Shown in pieces: positions 5,906-13,389 of a DNA stretch of 25,741 bases. The stretch is from an uncultured Paracoccaceae bacterium (GTDB taxonomy: Bacteria > Pseudomonadota > Alphaproteobacteria > Rhodobacterales > Rhodobacteraceae), in assembly GCA_937927675.1 (NCBI GenBank), contig CALBSG010000070.1:1-25741 (forward strand), given 5' to 3'. Each line of letters starts with the position of its first letter. Within the stretch, counting starts at the first letter, position 1. The notes beneath the pieces were generated by a model. That model saw only the letters and a program-made list of their open reading frames with translations. It did not search any database and had not been told where the DNA came from. Both the position numbers and the translations under genes were made by a program.

Positions 5906-8113
5906 ATGTCACTTGCGAACTCCACCGCCGATGTGGCGATGATCAACCTCGTGATGACCGGGGTTGATGGCACGGGCGTCTGGCAAGACCCGATCCAACT
6001 GCTTCCGATGGGGATGAATGGCGACCCGGTTGATTATGTCGCACGCATCAAGGCCAGCCTGCCCTTGGTCAACAATCTGCGGGTTTTGTTCAACGAACAC
6101 AGCTTCAACGAAGACGGCTCTTTGCATCCGCAGATGGAGGCGTTTCTGGCCGAAGCGGTGGCGCAAGGTTACGATCTGACGATCTGCTATGGCGAAGGCG
6201 ATGCGCAGAACATCGGTCGCGGGATCGACGGCTGGCCGACCCTGAGCAATGCCGAGGCCTTTGTCGCCTTGCAGGACAACTTCGCCGATGTCAGCGGCGC
6301 TTGGGGTCAGATGCTGGACTGGATGGCCGCACATGCGGAGGTGGCGCAAGGCGTCTGGGGCTATGAGTTGATGAATGAAAGCGCGGCCTATCGCAACACG
6401 GTGCGGGCCAATGGCGCGGGCGATGGGTTGACGGCCACGGATTTCATCAAGCTTTACACCGATCACACCGTGGCCTTGGCAGACATGATCTACGCCCGCG
6501 CTGCGGGCCGGATTTTGGTCGGCGGCTGGGGCTATAACGGCGACTTTGCCTCGCTCGATCAGGTGGTGGCGGGGGACAGTACCGCGCTGGATCTGATCCG
6601 CGCGGGGGTGGGGGCGGATCTGGTCTGGTCGGCCCATCTTTACCCCGGCTGGATGGGCACCAATCAGGCGACCTCGCCTGCCGATCTGATCGCACGGTTG
6701 ACGGCGGTCTATGCGCCGGTGGCGCAGGACGCGCTGCTCATCACCGAAATCAATGCCGATGGGCAGGTCGACAATGCCGCCGAAGCGCTGGATTACGCTG
6801 ATTTCTATACCGCTTCTTATGAATGGTTTGTCGCCCAAGGCATGGGGTTTGGCTGGTTCCCCGGTCTGCAAACCGGGGCATCGCACCTGTTGTCGCTGAA
6901 CGGCGATGGGGCCGAGGTTTACCGCCACCAACATGCGCTGGCCCATGCGCTGAATGCCTTTTCGCTGGGGCAAGAGGCAGGCGCGCCGGTGGTGGCTGAA
7001 AGCCTTGGTGTCACATTGGTCACCGCTGATTTGCGCAACGAATCCTATGAGATTACCGCCGGCGAAGCCGAGTTCGACAGTGCGACCCAAGCCGGTTTTG
7101 CCTTTGGCTATGGGGCGAATGACAGCTTGGCCGGGACCGATCAGAGCAATGACTTTCTCTATGGCGGGCAGGGCAACGATGCGCTGTCCGGCCTTGGCGC
7201 GGATGATTTCCTGTTCGGTCAGGATGGCGATGATCGCCTGACCGGGGCAGAGGGGGCCGACAACCTTTTCGGCGGCAGGGGGCTGGACTGGTTGGACGGC
7301 GGCGCCGGGCGCGACCATCTGGCGGGCGGGCAGGGCAACGATACCTATGTCATCGCCGATGCCTTTGAGGCTGTGGTCGAACATCTGAACGAAGGCAGTG
7401 ATCTGGTGCAGACCAGCCTGCGCAGTTATCGGCTTGGCAGCAATCTGGAGCATCTCGCCTACACCGGCACGCTTGGCTTTGTGGGCAGCGGCAATGGTCT
7501 GGCCAACCGGATCACCGGGGGGGCGGGGGCTGACAGTTTGGCCGGCTTTACCGGCAAGGACACGCTGGTGGGCGGGCTTGGCCATGACACGCTGATGGGC
7601 GGGCAGGGCGCAGATGTGCTGGCGGGGGGCAGCGGGGTGGATACCGCCTCTTATCGCATGGCTTTGGCCGCGGTGCGCGCCGATCTGACAAAGGTGCAGA
7701 CGCTGTCTGCGGCCGGAGAGGCGACGGGCGACAGCTTTTCAGGCATCGAAAACCTCGCAGGCTCGGCCTATGCCGACCAACTATGGGGCAATGCCGGGGC
7801 GAATACGCTATGGGGCGGCGCGGGGGCTGACCTGCTGCGCGGGCGGGCGGGAAATGACCAGCTCTACGGCGGGGCCGGGGCCGACCGCTTCATCTTTGCC
7901 ACGGGCGATGATCTGGATGTCTTGCGTGATTTTCAGAACAATGGCGACACCATCTGCTTGTCCGGCCTGACCGGGATCACCTCGGTCGCAAAGGCGCTTG
8001 CCCGCGCCGATCAGGTGGGCGCGCATGTGGTCTTCGATTTCGGCGCGGGTGACCGGCTGACCGTGCTGAACACCACGATGGCTGCGCTGCGCGACGACAT
8101 CAGCATCCTGTGA
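5906..8113 (+). CDS. RTX protein with glycoside hydrolase (cellulase-like) N-terminal domain
   Basis: 735 residues from the ATG at 5906, which has AAAGGGTG just upstream; a TTG 18 bases earlier is less likely. The N-terminal half (about 1-350) looks like a clan GH-A (beta/alpha)8 hydrolase: YELMNE places a candidate acid/base at Glu158 after Asn157, and LLITEIN places a candidate nucleophile at Glu281. Three clusters of calcium-binding RTX nonapeptides follow (about residues 403-480, 538-585 and 620-665). The C-terminus (ADRFIF..DVLRDF..GDTICLSGL) resembles the serralysin-type tail. There is no N-terminal signal peptide, which fits type I secretion by a C-terminal signal, but no ABC exporter or membrane-fusion gene is nearby. 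The substrate is unknown; a polysaccharide is likely. The RTX part is certain, the hydrolase family less so. Confidence 0.85.
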   Translation: MSLANSTADVAMINLVMTGVDGTGVWQDPIQLLPMGMNGDPVDYVARIKASLPLVNNLRVLFNEHSFNEDGSLHPQMEAFLAEAVAQGYDLTICYGEGDAQNIGRGIDGWPTLSNAEAFVALQDNFADVSGAWGQMLDWMAAHAEVAQGVWGYELMNESAAYRNTVRANGAGDGLTATDFIKLYTDHTVALADMIYARAAGRILVGGWGYNGDFASLDQVVAGDSTALDLIRAGVGADLVWSAHLYPGWMGTNQATSPADLIARLTAVYAPVAQDALLITEINADGQVDNAAEALDYADFYTASYEWFVAQGMGFGWFPGLQTGASHLLSLNGDGAEVYRHQHALAHALNAFSLGQEAGAPVVAESLGVTLVTADLRNESYEITAGEAEFDSATQAGFAFGYGANDSLAGTDQSNDFLYGGQGNDALSGLGADDFLFGQDGDDRLTGAEGADNLFGGRGLDWLDGGAGRDHLAGGQGNDTYVIADAFEAVVEHLNEGSDLVQTSLRSYRLGSNLEHLAYTGTLGFVGSGNGLANRITGGAGADSLAGFTGKDTLVGGLGHDTLMGGQGADVLAGGSGVDTASYRMALAAVRADLTKVQTLSAAGEATGDSFSGIENLAGSAYADQLWGNAGANTLWGGAGADLLRGRAGNDQLYGGAGADRFIFATGDDLDVLRDFQNNGDTICLSGLTGITSVAKALARADQVGAHVVFDFGAGDRLTVLNTTMAALRDDISIL
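7112..7900 (+). repeat. RTX nonapeptide repeat region (three clusters)
   Basis: Protein-level repeats of the GGxGxDxLx type are encoded at about 7112-7350, 7519-7655 and 7762-7900. Examples are GGQGNDALSG, GGAGRDHLAGG, GGQGADVLAGG and GGAGADLLRG. Some units are degenerate, for example GNAGANTLWG. They should form calcium-stabilised beta-rolls after secretion. Confidence 0.85.
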
Positions 8114-8187
8114 TCTGCGTTTCCCTCTTGCATGGCCCGCCCCTTGGTCGCAAAGAAGGCCCCAACATTTGGCAATAGGGGAAAAGC

Positions 8188-9216
8188 ATGACCCATCGCA
8201 TCGCAATTCTGGGCGCCTCGGGCTATACGGGGGCCGAGCTGGTCCGCCTGATCGCCACCCATCCCGAGATGAAGATCGTGGCGCTTTCGGCTGACCGCAA
8301 AGCCGGGATGAGCATGGCCGAGGTCTTCCCCTTCCTGCGCCATCTGGACCTGCCTGTGCTGCAAAAGATTGACGAGATCGACTTTTCAGGCGTCGATCTG
8401 TGCTTCTGCGCGCTGCCGCATGCCACGACGCAAGAGGTGATCGCCAAACTGCCGCGCAGCCTGAAAATCGTCGATCTGTCGGCCGACTTCCGGCTGCGTG
8501 ATCCGGCCGAGTATGAAAAATGGTACGGCAACCCGCATGCGGCCACCGATTTGCAGGCCGAAGCGGTCTATGGCCTGACCGAATTCTACCGTGATGAAAT
8601 TGCCAAAGGCCGGCTGATCGCGGGCACGGGCTGCAATGCGGCCACTGGCCAATATGCGCTGCGCCCCTTGATCGCGGCCGGGGTGATCGACCTTGACGAG
8701 ATTTTGATCGACCTCAAGGCCGGGGTGTCCGGCGCAGGGCGGTCCTTGAAGGAAAACCTTTTGCATGCCGAATTGTCGGGCGGCACCCATACCTATTCGG
8801 CGGGCGGCAAACACCGGCACTTGGGCGAGTTCGATCAAGAGTTCTCAAAGGTTGCAGGCCGCCCGGTGAAGGTGCAGTTCACCCCGCATCTTTTGCCGAT
8901 GAACCGGGGGATCTTGGCAACAGTCTATGTCCGGGGCGATGCAAAGACCACCCACCAAACCCTTGCAAAAGCCTATGAAAATGAGCCCTTCCTCAAGGTT
9001 TTGCCCTTTGGCGGGCTGCCCTCGACCCGCGACATCGCCGGATCGAACTTTTGCCATCTGGGCGTGATCGGTGACCGGATTGCAGGCCGGGCCGTGGTGG
9101 TTGCCGTGCTGGACAACCTGACCAAGGGCTCGTCCGGCCAAGCCATTCAGAACGCCAATCTGATGCTGGGGATCGCGGAAACCACGGGGCTGATGCTGGC
9201 GCCGGTTTTCCCGTGA
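8188..9216 (+). CDS. argC: N-acetyl-gamma-glutamyl-phosphate reductase
   Basis: ArgC reduces N-acetylglutamyl phosphate with NADPH in arginine synthesis. At 342 residues it fits the long ArgC type. The nucleotide-binding start ILGASGYTGAELVRLI, VDLSADFRLRD, AVYGLTEFYR and the catalytic Cys149 (in AGTGCNAATGQ) are present, as are HRHLGEFDQE and FTPHLLPMNRGI in the substrate region. GGGGAAAAGC precedes the ATG. ccmE follows on the same strand after 82 bases containing a hairpin. The RTX gene ends 74 bases upstream, so argC probably has its own promoter. The call is firm. Confidence 0.96.
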   Translation: MTHRIAILGASGYTGAELVRLIATHPEMKIVALSADRKAGMSMAEVFPFLRHLDLPVLQKIDEIDFSGVDLCFCALPHATTQEVIAKLPRSLKIVDLSADFRLRDPAEYEKWYGNPHAATDLQAEAVYGLTEFYRDEIAKGRLIAGTGCNAATGQYALRPLIAAGVIDLDEILIDLKAGVSGAGRSLKENLLHAELSGGTHTYSAGGKHRHLGEFDQEFSKVAGRPVKVQFTPHLLPMNRGILATVYVRGDAKTTHQTLAKAYENEPFLKVLPFGGLPSTRDIAGSNFCHLGVIGDRIAGRAVVVAVLDNLTKGSSGQAIQNANLMLGIAETTGLMLAPVFP

Positions 9217-9243
9217 CCACCTGACGCAGTTGATGAAGGTCAA

Positions 9244-9271
9244 GGCATACCCCATGTGAATGGGGCATGCC
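9244..9271 (+). repeat. Inverted repeat between argC and ccmE
   Basis: GGCATACCCCAT (9244-9255) and ATGGGGCATGCC (9260-9271) can pair over 12 positions with one A/C mismatch around a GTGA loop. No T tract follows, so it is a weak terminator or an mRNA processing/attenuation hairpin just ahead of ccmE. Confidence 0.5.
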
Positions 9272-9298
9272 TGCCGCAAGACGGATGGAGTGATTGAG

Positions 9299-9784
9299 AT
9301 GGACGCACCCGCCAAACCGGGCTTTCGCGGCATGAAAGGCCTGAAAAAACAGCGCCGGATTCAGGTGATCCTGCTGACGGTCGTCGCGCTGATCGTCGCG
9401 GTTTCCCTGATCGGCTATGGTTTGCGTGACGGTATCAATTTGTATCGCTCACCCGCCGAACTTTCGACAAACCCACCCCAAGCCAATGAAGTTTTCCGCC
9501 TTGGCGGTCTTGTGAAAGAGGGCTCAATCGGTCCCTTGGCCGGCACCAAGTTTGATTTCACAATTACGGATGGAACGGCTGAACAAATGGTTCGCTACGT
9601 AGGCGATGACCCTCGCCCTGATCTGTTTGAAGAAGGTCAAGGAACGATTGCAACTGGTCGGATGGAGGGGGCCGTATTCATGGCCACGGAAATTCTGGCC
9701 AAGCATGACGAAACCTACATGCCCAAGGAAGTGATCGACAGCCTGAAGGAACAGGGTGTCTATCAGGAGCCGGTCAAGGACTAG
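9299..9784 (+). CDS. ccmE: Cytochrome c maturation heme chaperone CcmE
   Basis: CcmE binds heme covalently in the periplasm and passes it on for cytochrome c assembly (System I). The 161-residue protein starts at 9299, with GGAG 8 bases upstream; an earlier ATG at 9260 lies in a hairpin and has no ribosome site. A basic N-terminus with KQRR precedes one membrane anchor (VILLTVVALIVAVSLIGYGL), followed by a periplasmic beta domain. The heme-attachment motif LAKHDETYMPKE is intact, with His136 as the covalent ligand and Tyr140 as the expected axial ligand. The partner genes ccmF/ccmH are not in this window, and lysis genes come next instead. Confidence 0.94.
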   Translation: MDAPAKPGFRGMKGLKKQRRIQVILLTVVALIVAVSLIGYGLRDGINLYRSPAELSTNPPQANEVFRLGGLVKEGSIGPLAGTKFDFTITDGTAEQMVRYVGDDPRPDLFEEGQGTIATGRMEGAVFMATEILAKHDETYMPKEVIDSLKEQGVYQEPVKD

Positions 9785-9807
9785 GGTTTCGTCTTGGCAT
9801 AAATACG

Positions 9808-9859
9808 CCCCGCGGAGCGTCCGTCATCGGCCATAGCTGCCTCCGGCGGGGATATTTTT
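9808..9859 (+). terminator. Terminator after ccmE
   Basis: CCCCGCGGAG (9808-9817) pairs with CTCCGGCGGGG (9841-9851) with one bulge, around a 23-base loop, and is followed by ATATTTTT. The right arm plus tail (CTCCGGCGGGGATATTTTT) resembles an intergenic motif that I recall as common in Rhodobacteraceae genomes. Confidence 0.55.
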
Positions 9860-9946
9860 CCAAGGTAAAGCAGCGCGCGCTTTTCTGACCAGCCTTTAAC
9901 CTTGCCGCGCCACGCTGATGGCTCTGCGAGAGCTTTGAGGCATGCG

Positions 9947-10558
9947 ATGAAAACTGTACGCGAATTGGCAATCGAGATTGTCTCCCGTGAGGGGGGCTTC
10001 GTCGATGATCCGGACGATCCGGGCGGGATGACGAAATATGGCGTCACGCTTGAGACGCTGCGGCGATTGGGGCTTGATCTGACGGGGGACAGGGCGACGG
10101 ATGGTGCGGATCTCCGCCATCTCAGCCGCGCCGAGGCCGTCGACATCTACATCGAGCATTACTTCCGCCGCCCCGGACTTGGCGCCTTGCCTGAGGTGTT
10201 GCAGCCGTCGGTCTTTGACATGCAGGTCAATGCCGGGGCCAATGCGGTGAAGATCCTGCAACGGCTTTGCACCGAGATGGGGTTCCCTTGCGTCGAGGAT
10301 GGGGCGATTGGCCCGGCAACCATTCGCGCGGCGCAACTGGCCTTTGATGCCGCGCCGTCACTTTTGGCCGATGCTTATGGGATTGCGCGGCGTAATTATT
10401 ATTACGCCTTGGCTGATGCCCGTCCGGCCAGCCGCAAATATGCCCGCAGGCGGGATGGCGGAAAGGGCGGCTGGATCACCCGGGCCGAGGCGTTCATCGC
10501 GCCCCGATATCATCTGACAGAGGCACAGCATAAGGCGAGGGTCGCGGCATGGGGTTGA
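9947..10558 (+). CDS. GH108 endolysin (GTA-type lysis protein)
   Basis: A 203-residue predicted muramidase of glycoside hydrolase family 108. The catalytic Glu15 is in SREGGFVDDPDDPGGMTKYG, the family signature at the N-terminus. A C-terminal PG_binding_3-type segment includes VEDGAIGPATIRAA. There is no signal peptide, so it would need a holin to reach the wall. The ATG at 9947 has GAGG six bases upstream; the frame is open further up without a ribosome site. The holin gene overlaps its 3' end by ten bases. This pairing matches the endolysin/holin lysis unit used by the R. capsulatus gene transfer agent, which lies away from the GTA structural genes. A prophage remnant is an alternative, but no other phage gene is present. 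Confidence 0.88.
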   Translation: MKTVRELAIEIVSREGGFVDDPDDPGGMTKYGVTLETLRRLGLDLTGDRATDGADLRHLSRAEAVDIYIEHYFRRPGLGALPEVLQPSVFDMQVNAGANAVKILQRLCTEMGFPCVEDGAIGPATIRAAQLAFDAAPSLLADAYGIARRNYYYALADARPASRKYARRRDGGKGGWITRAEAFIAPRYHLTEAQHKARVAAWG

Positions 10559-11031
10559 TGGGCACGTTGATGAACGGCGCGGGCACGGTGGCCGCCGTGG
10601 GCACTGCGGCGCGTGATGTGGCAGAGGTGTTTACTCCCTCTGCCACGCGGCGGATGGAACTTTCGGCCGAGGCGCAGATGGCGGCGCTGAACCAGATGGG
10701 CGAGGAATTTGCGCTTGCCCCGATGGGGGGATTTGACCGTTTTGTGAATGGGTTGAACCGGTTGCCGCGCCCGATGCTGGCTTTTGGTACCATCGGGCTT
10801 TTTGTCTATGCCATGCAGGATCCGACCGGGTTTGCAGCGCGAATGGTGGGGCTGAACGCGGTGCCGGAACCTTTGTGGTGGCTTTTGGGGGCGGTGGTGG
10901 CGTTTTACTTTGGCGCCCGCGAGACGTGGTATTTCCGCAATCGCCCTGCCGCGACGCCCGAGGTTGGGCAGGCCAAACCCCCGCTCGAGGACAATGCCGC
11001 GCTGCGCGACTGGCGGGAAAGCAACAGATAG
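10549..11031 (+). CDS. Three-TM holin for gene transfer release
   Basis: A 160-residue protein resembling the GTA_holin_3TM family. The N-terminus (residues 1-28, MGLMGTLMNGAGTVAAVG) is semi-hydrophobic. A charged stretch SAEAQMAALNQMGEEF follows, then two clear membrane helices around RPMLAFGTIGLFVYAM and EPLWWLLGAVVAFYFGARE, and a polar C-terminal tail. Such holins permeabilise the inner membrane so that the leaderless endolysin reaches peptidoglycan. It overlaps the endolysin gene by ten bases (ATG inside its last codons), so the two are translationally linked. phoR starts 73 bases downstream on the same strand. Confidence 0.87.
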   Translation: MGLMGTLMNGAGTVAAVGTAARDVAEVFTPSATRRMELSAEAQMAALNQMGEEFALAPMGGFDRFVNGLNRLPRPMLAFGTIGLFVYAMQDPTGFAARMVGLNAVPEPLWWLLGAVVAFYFGARETWYFRNRPAATPEVGQAKPPLEDNAALRDWRESNR

Positions 11032-11036
11032 CCTGA

Positions 11037-11054
11037 CTGTCTGGCAATTGTTAC
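11037..11054 (+). promoter_or_regulatory. Weak Pho-box-like pair upstream of phoR
   Basis: CTGTCTG (11037-11043) and TTGTTAC (11048-11054) are spaced 11 bases apart, as PhoB half-sites are. Each matches a CTGTCAY half-site at five of seven positions. It is the only such pair in the 73-base holin-phoR gap and begins six bases after the holin stop. Confidence 0.35.
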
Positions 11055-11104
11055 ATCCTGCGGCTAGCCTGTGGCGAGTTTCACGACAAGCCGCAGGTCC
11101 GCCC

Positions 11105-12130
11105 ATGCCCAGCCCGATTTCCCGCCTGTTGCAAGGCGTGCCCATGCCGCTTTTGGTCATCGGCCATGATCTTCTCGTGGCAGAGGTCAATCTGGCGGCG
11201 CAGGGCCTGTTTCCCGGCGGCGAGGGGCCGGTGGGGCGGCATCACGGCACGCTGTTTCGCGCCCCCGATCTGTTGCAGGTGATTGAGGCGGCGCTGACGC
11301 GCGGTCAGGCGGGGATTGTGCGGATGGTCACGCCGACCGCGGGTCTGGACCGGGTGCATGAGGTCACCGTCACGCCGATTGACGAAGGTGCGCTCTTGGC
11401 CTTCACCGACTTGACCGAGGCCGAGGAGATGGACCGGATGCGCCGCGATTTCGTGGCCAATGTCAGCCACGAGTTGCGCACGCCGCTGACGGCCATTTCC
11501 GGTTTTGTCGAAACCTTGCGGGGGGCGGCCAAGGATGACGCTGTGGCCCGGGAACGGTTCCTTGCCATCATGGCCGCCGAAGCAGAGCGGATGAACCGAC
11601 TGGTGCGCGATCTGTTGCACCTTAGCCGGGTTGAGGCCGAGGAGCGCAATCGCCCGGAAGGCCGCGTTGATCTGGCTGGGATTGCGCGGGCCGTTGCGGA
11701 CAGTCTGCAACCGGTTGCGCGGACGGGGGATGTGCGTCTGGTGCTGGAAGGGGCGGCAGAGGAAATCTCGTTGCGCGCTGATCCTGACCAGATGGTGCAG
11801 GTGCTGACCAACCTGACCGAGAACGCCATCAAATACGGCAGCCCGCCCGGTGCGACGGTGACCATGGCGCTGACCCGGGAAAATGGCCCGCGCGGTCCGG
11901 TGTTGCGCGTGTCGGTGCGCGATCAGGGGGCCGGTATCGATCCGGTTCACATTCCGCGCCTGACCGAGCGATTCTACCGTGTCGACAGTCACAGAAGCCG
12001 CGAAAAGGGCGGCACCGGGCTGGGTCTGGCCATCGTCAAACATATTGTTCAGCGCCACCGCGGACGTCTGGTCATTGATAGTGAAATCGGAAAAGGAAGT
12101 TTTTTCAGTATCTTGCTGCCGATTTCTTAA
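11105..12130 (+). CDS. phoR: Phosphate regulon sensor histidine kinase PhoR, without a membrane anchor
   Basis: PhoR phosphorylates PhoB when phosphate is scarce. This 341-residue form starts at 11105 with a PAS-like segment (about 1-110). The dimerisation/phosphoacceptor domain follows with His122 in FVANVSHELRTPL, then the ATPase domain with N box TENAIKYG, DQGAGID, RFYRVD and GGTGLGLAIVKHIV. E. coli PhoR has N-terminal membrane helices; none is visible here, and extending the frame upstream adds only polar, Arg-rich sequence. The protein therefore appears soluble. The ribosome site is weak. Its genetic context, with pstSCAB-phoU-phoB next on the same strand, makes the PhoR assignment strong despite the missing anchor. 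The call of the exact start is less sure. Confidence 0.92.
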   Translation: MPSPISRLLQGVPMPLLVIGHDLLVAEVNLAAQGLFPGGEGPVGRHHGTLFRAPDLLQVIEAALTRGQAGIVRMVTPTAGLDRVHEVTVTPIDEGALLAFTDLTEAEEMDRMRRDFVANVSHELRTPLTAISGFVETLRGAAKDDAVARERFLAIMAAEAERMNRLVRDLLHLSRVEAEERNRPEGRVDLAGIARAVADSLQPVARTGDVRLVLEGAAEEISLRADPDQMVQVLTNLTENAIKYGSPPGATVTMALTRENGPRGPVLRVSVRDQGAGIDPVHIPRLTERFYRVDSHRSREKGGTGLGLAIVKHIVQRHRGRLVIDSEIGKGSFFSILLPIS

Positions 12131-12163
12131 GGTGGGCGGACAAAAGGCGGTGAAAAACGCCGA

Positions 12164-12192
12164 TTGTCACATAGCCGTTACACAACTGTCGC
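12164..12192 (+). promoter_or_regulatory. Pho box upstream of pstS (three half-sites)
   Basis: TTGTCAC (12164-12170), CCGTTAC (12175-12181) and CTGTCGC (12186-12192) are spaced exactly 11 bases apart, the periodicity of PhoB binding. They resemble the CTGTCAY half-site at six, five and six of seven positions. The last half-site ends 78 bases before the pstS start, suitable for PhoB activation of the pst operon. Confidence 0.75.
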
Positions 12193-12270
12193 AAAAGCTT
12201 GTCCAAGCGCCCCTAGACCGGGGTCAGACGACGGGCATCCGGCCCCTCGCTTGCCAGACTGGAGTGACAG

Positions 12271-13326
12271 ATGTCTTTCTTCAAACTTTCCGCCTCGACC
12301 GTGGCGATCCTCGCGGCCTCGACCGTGATCGCCTCGGCGCGTGATCAGATTCAGGTGACCGGCTCTTCGACCGTTCTGCCCTATGCCACCATCGTGGCCG
12401 AAGCCTTCGGCGAAAACTTCGACTTCCCGTCGCCGGTTGTGGAAGGTGGCGGTTCGGGCGCGGGTCGTAAGAAGCTGTGCGAAGGCGTGGGCGAAAACAC
12501 CGTCGATATCGCCAACTCCTCGTCGCGTATCTCGCAGTCGGATCTGGATCTGTGCGCAGCCAACGGCGTGGCCGAAGTGATGGAAGTGCGGATCGGCTAT
12601 GACGGCATCGTGTTTGCCTCGGACGTGGGCGGCGCTGACTTTGCCTTCTCGCCGGCTGACATCTACAGCGCCTTGGGGGCCAAGGTTGCCAAGGATGGCG
12701 CGCTGACCGACAACACCGCTGCGACTTGGGCCGATGTGAACCCCGCGCTGCCCGCACAGGACATTCTGGCACTGGTGCCCGGCACCAAGCACGGCACGCG
12801 CGAAGTTTTCGACGTCAAGGTGATCGAAGCGGGCTGCAAGGCCACCGGTGCCTTGGACCTGTTCTTGGCAACCGCCGAAGGTGCGGATGACAAGGAAAAG
12901 GAAAAGAACGCCAAGGGCATGTGCCACGAGCTGCGCACCGACGGGAAGTCTGTCGACATCGACGGCGACTACACCGAGACGCTGGCCCGTCTGGATGCTG
13001 ACAAGAAAGCCGTCGGCGTGTTTGGTCTGTCGTTCTACCAAAACAACACCGACAAGCTGAAAGTTGCCCCGATCGACGGCATCGTGCCTTCGGTTGAAAC
13101 CATCGCGAGCGGGGACTACCCGGTGTCGCGCCCGCTCTACTTCTACGTCAAGAAGGCGCATCTGGGTGTGATCCCCGGCCTGAAGGAATATATCGAATTC
13201 TTCGTGTCCGACGAGATGGCTGGCCCGGAAGGCCCCTTGGCAGAATACGGTCTGGTGTCTGACCCGGAGCTGGCCAAGACCCAAGCCGAGGTTGCTGCTG
13301 AAACCCCGATGGGTCCGCTGGAATAA
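12271..13326 (+). CDS. pstS: Periplasmic phosphate-binding protein PstS
   Basis: The high-affinity phosphate receptor of the Pst ABC importer, 351 residues. A signal peptide (ATVAILAAST-like core, ending near VIASA before RDQIQV) directs export. The phosphate-binding signature QVTGSSTVLPYATIVAE follows directly, and VVEGGGSGAGRK and NSSSRIS contribute further ligand loops. Later motifs include PGTKHGTREVF and GVFGLSFYQNN. GGAG lies six bases before the ATG. A Pho box lies upstream, and a strong hairpin separates it from pstC, which should make PstS more abundant than the membrane subunits. The call is firm. Confidence 0.96.
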   Translation: MSFFKLSASTVAILAASTVIASARDQIQVTGSSTVLPYATIVAEAFGENFDFPSPVVEGGGSGAGRKKLCEGVGENTVDIANSSSRISQSDLDLCAANGVAEVMEVRIGYDGIVFASDVGGADFAFSPADIYSALGAKVAKDGALTDNTAATWADVNPALPAQDILALVPGTKHGTREVFDVKVIEAGCKATGALDLFLATAEGADDKEKEKNAKGMCHELRTDGKSVDIDGDYTETLARLDADKKAVGVFGLSFYQNNTDKLKVAPIDGIVPSVETIASGDYPVSRPLYFYVKKAHLGVIPGLKEYIEFFVSDEMAGPEGPLAEYGLVSDPELAKTQAEVAAETPMGPLE

Positions 13327-13336
13327 GTCAATCACG

Positions 13337-13361
13337 GGCGGGGCCTTCGGGCCCCGCCTTT
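13337..13361 (+). terminator. Hairpin with UUCG loop between pstS and pstC (attenuator-like)
   Basis: GGCGGGGCC (13337-13345), TTCG loop and GGCCCCGCC (13350-13358) form a perfect 9-bp stem followed by TTT. As it lies inside the pst operon, it should act as a partial terminator and/or a 3' mRNA stabiliser for pstS. Confidence 0.85.
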
Positions 13362-13389
13362 CCATTCCCTTCTCGACGAAAGACCTCTG

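Noticed and set aside
5909..7585. A long minus-strand open frame opposite the RTX gene
   Set aside because: It is a shadow of the strongly coding plus frame in GC-rich DNA, and its translation resembles no family.
9260..9298. Earlier start codon for ccmE at 9260
   Set aside because: The ATG lies in the arm of a hairpin without a ribosome site, and the added residues are unlike CcmE N-termini.
9785..9946. A CtrA box upstream of the endolysin
   Set aside because: Only a single TTAA half-site (9896-9899) is present; the second TTAA seven bases on is missing. CtrA control remains possible but is not shown.
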